Origin: Cristatella mucedo | Taxonomy: Eukaryota > Bryozoa > Phylactolaemata > Cristatellidae | NCBI GenBank assembly: GCA_009760855.2 | Contig: WPIO01000090.1 | Location: 1,375,001 to 1,439,000, forward strand | Direction of reading: 5' to 3' | Length of the DNA stretch: 64,000 nt | In this document: positions 61,301 to 64,000 of the stretch, in pieces | Numbering within the stretch: position 1 is the first letter of the stretch | Layout: every line of letters starts with the position of its first letter | Notes under the pieces: generated by a model | The model's input: only the letters and a program-made list of their open reading frames with translations | What the model was told of the DNA's origin: nothing | Databases searched by the model: none | Made by a program: the position numbers and the translations under genes

Positions 61301-63049
61301 ACTGCAAGGCTTGAGACAGCGACCTTGGTCGTTAAAGGTGAGCACCTTATCCCTAGGTCAAAACAGGATGCAGCGCCTTGTGAATGGTTAAGGTCCCTGT
61401 TCTCGGCGAGTGCACTCGGCATGCACGACATGAATACGACGCTGCCTAGTGCACACGCCTGGAATAAGTAAATAGGAGGTTTTGCATCCGTAAATAAAAC
61501 CTTGGAACCATCATAAAAAATTAAGAGTTCTCGTCGTGTCAGACCTATGCTTGCATTCACTACCCAGTATTTGAAAAATTCAAATGATCGTACAGCTGCC
61601 AGTCATTAGGCTGGCTCCAATTTAGGACATAGTGGTGACATGTCAGCAGCTGGCGACGAATCTTACTTGGATCCCGCGAGCTGATCAAGACAGACTAGAG
61701 TAGGGACACATTTATGCACGGCTCTCCCAGACCAACTCGGAGCCTATGCATTCAACAATCCAATTTGGCTATAAATTAGCCTCAACCTAACAAAAGCAGC
61801 AGTACTACTCCATGTAGCAGATTTGGATAACAAGTCTCCACCGAGCAGCTGAGGTTTTCCAGGAGACTGATCCGAGTTAAAAAATTTGTAGTCAGCCTGA
61901 CCAGCAGGGTGCAGATCTACCTTTCGATTCCCAGTCGTGGGAAAAGCTCAACCGCCTCCCCCAGTCAACACGGTTAACGACAATCATAAGATGTTACCTC
62001 TACACATTAAGTATCACATTAAGTATCAATATGACTCACTTACTGGACTGGACTCCTGCTACACCACCAGCCGGTTAGATGCAAGTCTTCAAAGCTGGTC
62101 ATAGCAAAGCTCACAAAAATAACTGCCCAACAACCGAATCAGCACGACCTCTAATTAATGTAATGCCATTTGTGAGCAGTCTAAAGTTTAAGACCATGTG
62201 TTCACTCTAAAGTTCTCCGACTAGGGAACACATTCCTAAAATTCTAGAACAACGGTGCTGCCTTTGCCCGGCTGCATATTTGCTTTCTATATAGCATCTG
62301 CAAAGTGCCCACAAAGAGAGTCAGTTCTCTGAGGGCGCAATACAAATGCATTATTATTGTTATTTTTATCATTATTATTACAAATGAATTACTTTATCTT
62401 TAGGCCCTGCCCCAGCTATTAACAGCTAGTTGTTTTTGCCTCAGACTTCTGCCAGGCTGCTCCAGCATGCTTTAAGCATGCTGCATGACACACGTACTGT
62501 AAGGCAGCTGACTGTGCACGTTTAAGGCACTTTTGACTTCTTTTTTTCATCTTAGAATTCTAGACTATGGAACTTACTGCCATATTTCTTAAACAGCGAC
62601 AAACTCTCTCCTGCTGCCCACTAATGCACATCCTTTCAAGCCATACTGAGCTGCTACTCCCATGCTATGTGGAGCTCGCTTCCACAATTCTTGTGCGACG
62701 ACAACTACTCTCCTGCTGCCGACTATGGCTCATCCTTTTCAGCGATCCTGAGCTGCTACTTCCATGCTACTCACTACCTCAACTGCTCTCCTGACTCTGC
62801 TATGCTGCCCACTTTCTCTTTGTTGCGTGAGACGAAGTCTGTTGGCTACCGAATGCGTATCGAAAGCCGCTTAGGCTGTGAGTGCGCTAAACAAAACTCT
62901 CCTGCGTAACACCCACGTGGTCTTTGTGACATTGTGGAGTTACAGACACTAGATACATACATGCATGCATACACACATGCATACATGCATGCATACATAC
63001 ATACATACATACATACATACATACATACATACATACATACATACATACA

Positions 63050-63083
<34 letters not shown>

Positions 63084-63819
63084 CTTCCTCGACTGCCCTC
63101 AGCTCTGCCTAACGTCGTATCTTTGCTGTGTGAGATGTAGTGTGTTGGCTACCACATGTGTGCCAAAAGATGCTCGGTCCTTGAGAGCATGCTACGAAGA
63201 ACTCTCCTGCATAACGCCCACTTAGTCTCCGTGACTTTGTGGAGTTGCAGACGAAGATACGTTGCATGCTAGGTGCCGAAAATCGACACGATAGTGTCAA
63301 TTAGTGGTGCATGCACGCCCAAGTGTCAATTAGTGGTCTGAATCAGCCAGGAACTTAACCAAAATAAATCACTTCAATAAGGCGGCTAGTTATCAAAATC
63401 GAAGAAAAATCAAGCCATTAAAACGAACGATCATTCGTTTATCTGGCGTTATTTTTCTCATGATTTAGTCACTAATTTCGATTACAATTTAACCAGACAA
63501 TGAATGTGGGCTTCGTAGAGAAGCAACTGGAATACAAGCAGCTTACCCGGTAGCATTCTGACAGCGCATTAGAGCCGGCGGCAGTGGTGGTACCGCCGCC
63601 GTCAGCGTGGCCACCAGCGGAGGCACGATGTCCGACGAAGCTGAGTCGGCAGCGCTGCAGCACCTTCTTCGTGACAGCACATACAGCCTGCCGATAGGCG
63701 GGCGACTCGTGGCCGGCCGAATAGTGCAGGAAGGCCAACAAAAGGTCAAGGTCGTCGGCCGACACAGGGCTGGATGCTCGCCGGTCGTCGCACAGGAGGT
63801 TAAACGTGGCCAGGCGCAG
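21498..63819 (-). CDS. THADA: THADA, tRNA (32-2'-O)-methyltransferase regulator (22 exons, N-terminus outside window)
   Basis: Twenty-two minus-strand exons join in a consistent phase series into 1619 codons plus a stop; the largest part of a protein of nearly 2000 residues in humans. Family landmarks run in order: RLATFNLLCDD; RHVVVCCWRAAKEIALLFG and RHRGAFEIAFTGYAEVW; STRRSAGLPYAVLAYLV; QKVHALNVLRVAFLNNQLG; VRSSATLLFSALIQRVFGVK; SPVHKARLLSARVFARLV. The middle block is the DUF2428 region. THADA, like yeast Trm732, is an armadillo/HEAT-type cytoplasmic protein that partners the FTSJ1/Trm7 methyltransferase for 2'-O-methylation at anticodon-loop position 32; it is also linked to SERCA and energy balance in flies. 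No internal stop or frameshift was needed. Low-complexity Ala, Gly and Ser insertions are frequent. One junction (58512/58386) is uncertain. The N-terminal exons lie right of 64000. Confidence 0.93.
22098..24041 (-). other. THADA intron 21
   Basis: It holds AT-rich repeats at 22232-22345 and a LINE-B 3' fragment at 23095-23460. The rest shows nothing recognisable. Confidence 0.7.
23095..23460 (+). mobile_element. LINE-B 3' fragment
   Basis: It contains AACCTCAAATCCTTTGAAGA (ORF2 end), the GCATGCTGCCACTAACCATA 3' UTR block, and the tail AAAGCGCCTAGAAAGAGTTT ending before an ATT repeat. It is antisense to THADA. Confidence 0.85.
24042..24274 (-). CDS. THADA: THADA exon 21
   Basis: The acceptor GCCTAG|TA (phase 1) and donor TGTCAG|GTGAGTC (phase 0) bound 233 nt. 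It reads QSEMMVDYVVGHVACELLAA, an Ala/Arg linker, then FRVCEALLGQLVALHRLLVQ. It corresponds to the Q.D.S.AL.L...LCDLL helices near the THADA C-terminus. Confidence 0.82.
24588..24818 (-). CDS. THADA: THADA exon 20, with internal inverted repeat
   Basis: The acceptor CGCGCAG|AC and donor GGTGCAG|GTAAGG (both phase 1) bound 231 nt. WCLARLLLDASSSVRRDAAA matches the W...L.LL.S....VRDAA helix pair of THADA. The following QRLLEQDCGRPQSCSSK is encoded by a perfect 20-bp inverted repeat (24623-24666), which looks like a lineage-specific insertion kept in frame. Confidence 0.87.
24623..24666. repeat. Perfect 20-bp inverted repeat, 4-nt loop, inside THADA coding exon
   Basis: The left arm TTGCTGGAGCAGGACTGCGG (24623-24642), loop CCGC and exact complement (24647-24666) form the palindrome. 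The arms and loop lie wholly inside exon 20 and are translated. The GC-rich stem would be very stable in the mRNA. Confidence 0.95.
24819..26218 (-). other. THADA intron 19
   Basis: It contains (CA)n and CA-rich degenerate repeats (25012-25206) and ATA/ACA-rich simple sequence (25946-26005). Nothing else was recognised. Confidence 0.7.
26219..26390 (-). CDS. THADA: THADA exon 19
   Basis: The acceptor GCGGGCAG|CTG (phase 0) and donor CACGTG|GTGAGTC (phase 1) bound 172 nt. It encodes LVACSCGYSDLISTIEQLAE then ETRRQAVACLLEACPLPPS. This aligns with the QLV..C....PTESRLAVVEVL segment of vertebrate THADA. Confidence 0.87.
26587..26757 (-). CDS. THADA: THADA exon 18
   Basis: The acceptor CGTTTCAG|GTC and donor GAGGAG|GTGAGC are both phase 0, giving 57 codons. 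It reads VARQLGAMCASGLRG, an Asp/Ser linker, then ESTVAYLARLWACLLRHWHE. It matches ALRLASKV...L....L..WV.L in the family. Confidence 0.85.
27160..27430 (+). mobile_element. Two adjacent LINE-B 3' ends
   Basis: The first copy shows an ORF2 remnant TTAAAAACGCACCTG joined directly to the tail (AAAGCGCCTAGAAGGAGATT, ATTATT end at about 27258), so its 3' UTR is deleted. The second (27260-27430) has a diverged 3' UTR and tail ending in ATTATTATT. Confidence 0.8.
28215..28830. mobile_element. LINE-B 3' ends facing each other
   Basis: A plus-strand copy (28215-28500) runs from TTTAGGACAGCATTTAGTGG through the tail AAAGCGCCTAGAAAGAGATT to ATTATT. A minus-strand tail (28725-28830) follows after 225 bp, in inverted orientation. 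Confidence 0.85.
29255..29400 (-). mobile_element. LINE-A 3' end
   Basis: The reverse complement matches the last 130 bp of LINE-A almost exactly and ends in (TTACA)n, seen here as TGTAATGTAATGTAATG at 29263-29280. Confidence 0.85.
30069..30166. repeat. (TG)n microsatellite
   Basis: About 48 TG units with two CG interruptions lie in THADA intron 17. Confidence 0.97.
30905..30979 (-). CDS. THADA: THADA exon 17 (75 nt)
   Basis: This short exon was found by its splice sites: CCTTCTCAG|GTG and GCCATTGTG|GTGAGT, both phase 0, giving 25 codons. VSQAILHYVMLHGLKLIENT then DEAIV joins directly to VARQLGAM in exon 18. The joined stretch aligns with the FLIWTMDIASNE...VALRLASKV segment of vertebrate THADA. 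Confidence 0.85.
33776..33929 (-). mobile_element. tRNA-derived SINE with LINE-B-like tail, best copy
   Basis: On the minus strand it reads TGGTCTAGCGGTTAAGGTGC (A box), then GGTCGTAGGCTCGAGCCC (B box), then a tail GTGAAGCGCCTGAATAAAGA, AGTTCTCTTGGGGTGCTATA and (ATTT)n. The tail corresponds base by base, with drift, to the LINE-B 3' end. The head resembles a tRNA with a long first stem region, but mismatches in the anticodon arm rule out a functional tRNA. Confidence 0.85.
34035..34650 (+). mobile_element. Two LINE-B 3' ends
   Basis: The first (about 34040-34140) is only the tail plus (ATT)n and is nearly identical to other young tails. The second (about 34440-34650) is an older copy that includes the 3' UTR (CCTCCCAGCATTTGCTGGGT onward) and ends in (ATT)n. 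Confidence 0.8.
35331..35394. repeat. (CA)n microsatellite
   Basis: This is an interrupted (CA)n about 170 bp downstream of THADA exon 16 in transcript order. Confidence 0.93.
35563..35777 (-). CDS. THADA: THADA exon 16
   Basis: The acceptor CACTTTCAG|CC (phase 1) and donor CAACTG|GTGCGT (phase 0) bound 215 nt. It encodes HAQQLFPSLWQLLRQLLGLG and a Gly/Ala/Ser-rich rest. It occupies the place of the KFLLLA...CF.KILKIL segment. Sequence similarity is low and the donor is not ideal; the identity rests on phase and order. Confidence 0.65.
35916..36322 (-). CDS. THADA: THADA exon 15
   Basis: The acceptor GTTTGGTAG|G (phase 2) and donor CGTCCAG|GTGGGT (phase 1) bound 407 nt. CPILAAAYFDLVRLVLMVGQ corresponds to NPCLVTRAVYIDILFLLT of THADA. 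After a long Ala/Ser-rich insertion come ALLLLASHPC and VAIALLRSQHNSARMAALRR, matching SFSQLLESAFPEVRSLTLEAL. Confidence 0.88.
36503..36523. repeat. Homopolymer C21
   Basis: There are twenty-one consecutive C residues. The length is prone to sequencing error. Confidence 0.9.
36750..38265 (+). mobile_element. LINE-A (CR1/Rex-like non-LTR retrotransposon), 5' truncated, open RT frame
   Basis: A frame open to the stop at 38191-38193 encodes most of the reverse transcriptase: KIVAKQLVEHIE and FKRQHSTETAL, motif A LLDLSAAFDTIDHE, motif B GVPQGSVLGPLLF, catalytic FYADDTQLYL (about 37193-37222), LKLNDDKTELLL, and the C-terminal LSRLDYCNSLLAGLP and GPRLWNSLPQFLR blocks. The endonuclease half and the 5' end are missing, as usual for target-primed insertions. 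The 3' end is GTTACAGACGGAGATACATT plus ACAT units. It lies antisense to THADA in one intron. An intact frame and few differences from other copies suggest a young insertion. Confidence 0.92.
38540..38840 (+). mobile_element. LINE-B 3' fragment, diverged
   Basis: It runs from GGGAACTCACTCCGGACTGA (ORF2 end), through a TGCATGCTGACACAGTGCAT 3' UTR, to a tail AGTGCTTAGAAAGAGATTTA with loss of the terminal repeat. Confidence 0.75.
38982..39884 (-). mobile_element. LINE-A, 5' truncated copy in inverted orientation
   Basis: The reverse complement encodes VKGFAVLIGDAIVRPLPRAR through GPRLWNWLP with very few differences from 36750-38265 over the shared 0.9 kb, ending in the same GGAGATACATT end. The 5' break lies in the ELLLIG motif. 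With the upstream copy it makes a tail-to-tail inverted repeat separated by about 0.7 kb. Confidence 0.92.
40185..40306 (-). CDS. THADA: THADA exon 14
   Basis: The acceptor TTTTGTTGCAG|CTG (phase 0) and donor ATATCGAG|GTGTGC (phase 2) bound 122 nt. LQQLVKSSASCASASNSELL follows HGVLLA of exon 13, matching HGTLLQVFHLLQ...S..H.L. A second CAG six bases on could serve as an alternative acceptor. Confidence 0.85.
40448..40670 (-). CDS. THADA: THADA exon 13
   Basis: The acceptor TCCTTCCTAG|G (phase 2) and donor CTGGCG|GTGAGC (phase 0) bound 223 nt. CLGSPVHKARLLSARVFARL and LPLALRLLDHLLA then APANLTHGVLLA match C.HSPVYHSREMAARALVPF...NHIHGTLLQ. It is one of the best conserved segments. Confidence 0.93.
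40671..44175 (-). other. THADA intron 12
   Basis: Apart from (AT)n at 40779-40825, no repeat family or conserved exon was recognised in 3.5 kb. Confidence 0.65.
40779..40825. repeat. (AT)n microsatellite
   Basis: About 23 uninterrupted units lie 110 bp upstream of THADA exon 13 in transcript order. Confidence 0.95.
44176..44454 (-). CDS. THADA: THADA exon 12
   Basis: The acceptor CTGTTTGGCAG|T and perfect donor TTTGA|GTAAGT (both phase 2) bound 279 nt. ALLQPGLYLTLLILGKLYPS and CAPLEPFIRALFE match the PSMFLLLLVLERLYASP...FVPFI segments. Between them is an insertion of roughly 45 residues (Asp/Ser-rich). Confidence 0.92.
45256..45572. mobile_element. Non-autonomous hAT element, OposCharlie1/SPIN-like, 317 bp
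   Basis: The terminal inverted repeats are CAGTAGTTCTCAA (left) and, in complement, CAGTGGTTCTCAA (right). Flanking 8-mers TTCTACAG and CTCTAAGG share five of eight positions and fit a degraded nTCTAGAn-type hAT target duplication. Internal landmarks are GCGACCCTTTAATACAGTTC, GTGAATATCTGATATGCAGG and GGGTCGTTCGATCCCCAAAG. As I recall them, these match the vertebrate OposCharlie1 (OC1) non-autonomous consensus over its whole length. No transposase is present. It lies in THADA intron 11, inside an older LINE-B-type tail (CATATGTGAAGTGCATAAAT follows). The family match is from memory, not a search. Confidence 0.88.
46230..46720 (-). mobile_element. LINE-B 3' part
   Basis: The reverse complement encodes the ORF2 end (HQAKHRTTRFSESNSL, then KAWNSLPTCVTT...TTFKK.FKKHLFR), followed by the CATGCTGCC 3' UTR and the conserved tail. 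It is in the sense orientation of THADA, unlike most LINE-B copies. Confidence 0.88.
46745..46890 (-). mobile_element. LINE-A 3' end, diverged
   Basis: The reverse complement carries the CGCAACAAAGAGAAAGTGGG-like and GTAACTC.ACAAAG landmarks of the LINE-A 3' end, with more differences than the copy at 38982. It directly follows the LINE-B copy. Confidence 0.7.
48510..48599 (-). CDS. THADA: THADA exon 11 (90 nt)
   Basis: The acceptor TGAATCCAG|C and donor CCTCG|GTGACC (both phase 2) link exons 10 and 12 in frame. The peptide LPPRTAVLDPARRNRLLAVL occupies the place of REFFSRFPELYPFLLKQL. Direct similarity is weak, so the main support is that both neighbours are phase 2. Confidence 0.6.
48775..48866 (-). 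CDS. THADA: THADA exon 10
   Basis: The acceptor CTATTGAAG|GTA (phase 0) and donor AACGG|GTAGGT (phase 2) bound 92 nt. VRSSATLLFSALIQRVFGVK then CSKDDLAKRNG matches AVRNSSTLLFSALITRIFGVKRAKDE nearly residue for residue. Confidence 0.95.
49200..49880 (-). mobile_element. LINE-A, diverged copy
   Basis: The reverse complement follows the LINE-A C-terminal ORF2 order (CACGAGC start, the CTTTCAGCAAAGG.GACACG block and the AGCAGGAGAGCAGATGTCG block), with frameshifts and deletions. It is an old copy. Confidence 0.7.
50565..51870 (+). mobile_element. LINE-B, longest copy, decayed reverse transcriptase
   Basis: The plus strand shows RLGITGTALQRFRSFLSGSI, motif B changed to GVPLGSVLGPLLF, motif C as HFYVDDNQLYLCF after a frameshift, RNLGVMFQSDLSLDDHI, TSRLDFCNSLLAVLP and LADLHWLPVKQRIDFRVLSL. 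The 3' UTR and tail AAAGCGCTTAGAAAGAGATT plus ATT repeats follow. The Gln-to-Leu change in motif B and the frameshifts mark it inactive. It defines the link between the common tail and a CR1/Rex-type LINE. Confidence 0.9.
52010..52130 (+). mobile_element. LINE-B tail
   Basis: CAGCAAATGTAAAGCGCCTA, AGAAAGAGATTGAGTTCTCT and (ATT)n are present, lying 140 bp from THADA exon 9. Confidence 0.85.
52277..52455 (-). CDS. THADA: THADA exon 9
   Basis: The acceptor GCGATTGCAG|AT (phase 1) and donor TGGATG|GTAAGG (phase 0) bound 179 nt. After a variable start come QKVHALNVLRVAFLNNQLGK and GIEAAVCGYQDRHWM, matching QVHALNILRALFRDTRLGE...GAKAAILGFTS..WA. This is the most diagnostic THADA segment. Confidence 0.96.
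52456..54837 (-). other. THADA intron 8
   Basis: It contains a tRNA-like relic at about 53025-53110 (B-box-like AGGTCGTGGGTTCACATCC on the minus strand), a short (AT)n near 52640 and a C10 run near 54479. The rest was not recognised. Confidence 0.6.
54838..55103 (-). CDS. THADA: THADA exon 8 (DUF2428 end)
   Basis: The acceptor TTTCCCTTGCAG|G (phase 2) and perfect donor GCAGCTG|GTAAGT (phase 1) bound 266 nt. It encodes DLCRRFF, then LDPKLASEACSTRRSAGLPY and AVLAYLVTQPPD, matching LCATRRSAGIPFYIQALLASEP. The CSTRRSAGLP core is a family signature. Confidence 0.95.
55236..55306. repeat. (AG)n microsatellite
   Basis: About 35 units are preceded by GAGTGAGTGAGTGAG. The tract lies 130 bp downstream of exon 8's acceptor side, in intron 7. 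Confidence 0.95.
55635..56325 (+). mobile_element. LINE-A, 5' truncated, diverged
   Basis: The plus strand reads SRWLAKNLTSTLVLSRLDYC then NSLLAGLSK followed by a stop, then further matching frames up to the GTTACAGACAGAGATACATA end. Several frameshifts are present. Confidence 0.88.
56569..56681 (-). CDS. THADA: THADA exon 7
   Basis: The acceptor CAATTTAG|GTC (phase 0) and donor TGGCG|GTAGGT (phase 2) bound 113 nt. GPIEEFFTDILANARHRGAF and EIAFTGYAEVW match VKEIGDYFKQHLLQSRHRGAFELAYTGF. Confidence 0.95.
56682..57871 (-). other. THADA intron 6, nothing recognised
   Basis: This is 1.2 kb without recognisable repeat family, microsatellite or exon. Confidence 0.6.
57872..58056 (-). CDS. THADA: THADA exon 6 (DUF2428 start)
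   Basis: The acceptor ACTTTGCTAG|AA (phase 1) and donor CAGCTG|GTGTGT (phase 0) bound 185 nt. WPRHVVVCCWRAAKEIALLF then GLLAKEA matches MVLVCCWRSMKEVALLLGML. The CCWR.KE motif is a family hallmark. Confidence 0.95.
58228..58386 (-). CDS. THADA: THADA exon 5
   Basis: LLRADFLSRLVEACKDTYSL then VAPVVCHSSPEGYELET matches the VSEW.PVVEKLLL.CYRLS.VVSPVIQSSSPEG segment. The start is uncertain: CTGCAG|AG at 58386 fits phase 1, while a stronger-looking CTTGTAG|C lies at 58364 (phase 2). The donor ACCG|GTTGGT is weak but joins in phase to exon 6. Confidence 0.8.
58512..58911 (-). CDS. THADA: THADA exon 4
   Basis: The acceptor TTTCCTAG|TTT (phase 0) opens a frame reading GIVWDRARSLLEGSDVGDAA, TAASLVKLFVQLTERG, an Ala/Pro linker, WLLDVLLRQIARARSDLTSA and QQLYPAILCIREVVALGL. 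It corresponds to YDCVTASYLLNFLI..., VKCLMENLEEE and AFPMYGRVHCITGAL. The left end is chosen at GTCG|GTCGGG only because its phase fits exon 5; an in-frame TAG follows, so some donor must be used before about 58490. Confidence 0.8.
59170..59345 (-). CDS. THADA: THADA exon 3
   Basis: The acceptor TCTTTGCTAG|GC (phase 1) and strong donor GAGGCA|GTATGT (phase 0) bound 176 nt. It encodes ANLFSITELITDSSAACLLA then CLCDTYEQNRAAAARLLLLG. This is the L..CL.D.YE.NK..A..LLL helical repeat of the THADA N-terminal half. Confidence 0.9.
59346..60743 (-). other. THADA intron 2
   Basis: A LINE-B 3' fragment occupies 59830-60130 on the plus strand. Nothing else was recognised. Confidence 0.7.
59830..60130 (+). 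mobile_element. LINE-B 3' fragment
   Basis: It carries the ORF2 end (CATCCCCTGATTTGACAACA), the GCATGCTGCCACTAACCATA 3' UTR and a partial tail ending in ATTATTTTTTATTAA. Confidence 0.8.
60744..60942 (-). CDS. THADA: THADA exon 2
   Basis: The acceptor AAGACAG|GCA (phase 0) and donor GACTG|GTAAGT (phase 1) bound 199 nt. It reads LAWLLQAFLLSLGRQQLDRL then PYALRTVALELLDLVAEAFP. It matches FMSSVCENLFDALFPGSSY.TRFSALTILGSIAEVF. Confidence 0.9.
61258..61363 (-). mobile_element. tRNA-derived SINE, internally deleted
   Basis: The minus strand shows the A-box-like GATAAGGTGCTCACC, a shortened middle, then a LINE-B-like tail GTAAAGCTCATGGATAGAGA and TTAAGTTCTCTTAGAGC. It is most like the copy at 17900-18011. 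Confidence 0.75.
62555..62955 (+). mobile_element. Two partial LINE-A copies in tandem
   Basis: A diverged piece (62555-62665, CTAGACTATGGAACTTACTG onward) is interrupted by a near-intact copy (62667-62952, GTGGAGCTCGCTTCCACAAT onward). The second starts at the same point of the element's ORF2 and ends at GTGGAGTTACAGAC. Confidence 0.85.
62953..63079. repeat. (CATA)n microsatellite seeded at a LINE-A 3' end
   Basis: About 20 pure ACAT units at 62998-63076 are preceded by CATG/CATA variants. They continue directly from the LINE-A terminal GATACAT. Confidence 0.95.
63085..63270 (+). mobile_element. LINE-A 3' end, diverged
   Basis: CTCGACTGCCCTCAGCTCTG and GTGACTTTGTGGAGTTGCAG match the LINE-A 3' end beyond the (CATA)n block, ending GAAGATACGTTGCATG. 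Confidence 0.8.
63547..63819 (-). CDS. THADA: THADA exon 1 (first visible)
   Basis: The acceptor CTCGTTGTAG|CTG and donor TACCGG|GTAAGC are both phase 0, giving 91 codons. LRLATFNLLCDDRRASSPVS then ADDLDLLLAFLHY and SPAYRQAVCAVTKKVLQR match VRLATLGLLCE...LV..FL.YNINSQSPSVRQQICSLLKKLF. A stop codon lies in frame just upstream of the acceptor, confirming a splice. Earlier exons lie right of the window. Confidence 0.93.
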
Positions 63820-64000
63820 CTACAACGAGTCAGCCGACGGTTACCGACAGAAAAGCGTGCACCGGTCACGCAGCTGATTCGCGAAAAAAGGTTGCATTTA
63901 AACCGGAAGTTGCAATTTACAGACAGCAAAGTAAGAGCCAACCTTTTAATGCTAAATATTACAGCACGATAAGAGAGGTTCAAGGGTGAAATCAGCCATG

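Larger units (their letters stand above)
60943..63546 (-). other. THADA intron 1 (of those visible)
   Basis: It holds a SINE (61258-61363, minus), a LINE-B tail (about 62230-62372), nested LINE-A 3' ends (62555-62952 and 63085-63270) and (CATA)n. Nothing was recognised in 61370-62220. Confidence 0.75.

Overview
This window is animal nuclear DNA. It has spliced genes with GT-AG introns, metazoan proteins, dense microsatellites, non-LTR retrotransposons, tRNA-derived SINEs and one hAT-type DNA element. There is no bacterial gene organisation. The species cannot be fixed from the sequence. GC-rich exons, simple-repeat content and the mix of CR1/Rex-like LINEs would suit a repeat-rich invertebrate (for example a lophotrochozoan or flatworm), but that is a weak inference.

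Two genes were reconstructed by hand from splice sites and reading-frame phase, both on the minus strand. (1) At 1429-12927 lie the first five coding exons of an EAG-type (KCNH1/5-like) voltage-gated potassium channel. They encode the N-terminal cap, the PAS domain, the linker and S1-S3. S4, pore, C-linker and cyclic-nucleotide-binding homology domain must lie left of base 1. A GC-rich, promoter-like block (about 12.93-14.3 kb) precedes the start codon. (2) At 21498-63819 lie 22 exons of THADA (the Trm732-type regulator of tRNA position-32 2'-O-methylation), from the mid N-terminal helical repeats to the stop codon. The N-terminus lies right of the window. Every junction of both genes agrees in phase with one open frame. 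One THADA junction (58512/58386) is a low-confidence choice. The THADA exons sum to 4860 nt, or 1619 codons plus a stop.

The 7 kb between the THADA stop and the EAG promoter (14.3-21.5 kb) holds only repeats and relics. The introns hold most of the rest. LINE-A is a CR1/Rex-like element whose 3' end leads into (ACAT)n; one copy at 36.75-38.26 kb still has an open reverse transcriptase C-terminal half with YADD. LINE-B has a conserved tail (AAAGCGCCTAGAAAGAGATT... then ATT repeats) present in more than a dozen copies. A tRNA-derived SINE borrows the LINE-B tail. A second SINE-like family and a third LINE relic are also present. Microsatellites include (TCC)n of 285 bp, several (AG)n, (AT)n, (CA)n, (CTG)21 and (CATA)n.

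The most striking item is a 317-bp non-autonomous hAT element at 45256-45572. From memory it closely resembles the OposCharlie1/SPIN-type elements known for horizontal transfer between vertebrates and invertebrates. Other notable items are a perfect 20-bp inverted repeat inside a THADA coding exon, an inverted pair of young LINE-A copies in one THADA intron, a 12-nt tandem splice acceptor in the EAG gene, and polypurine tracts clustered in the EAG introns.
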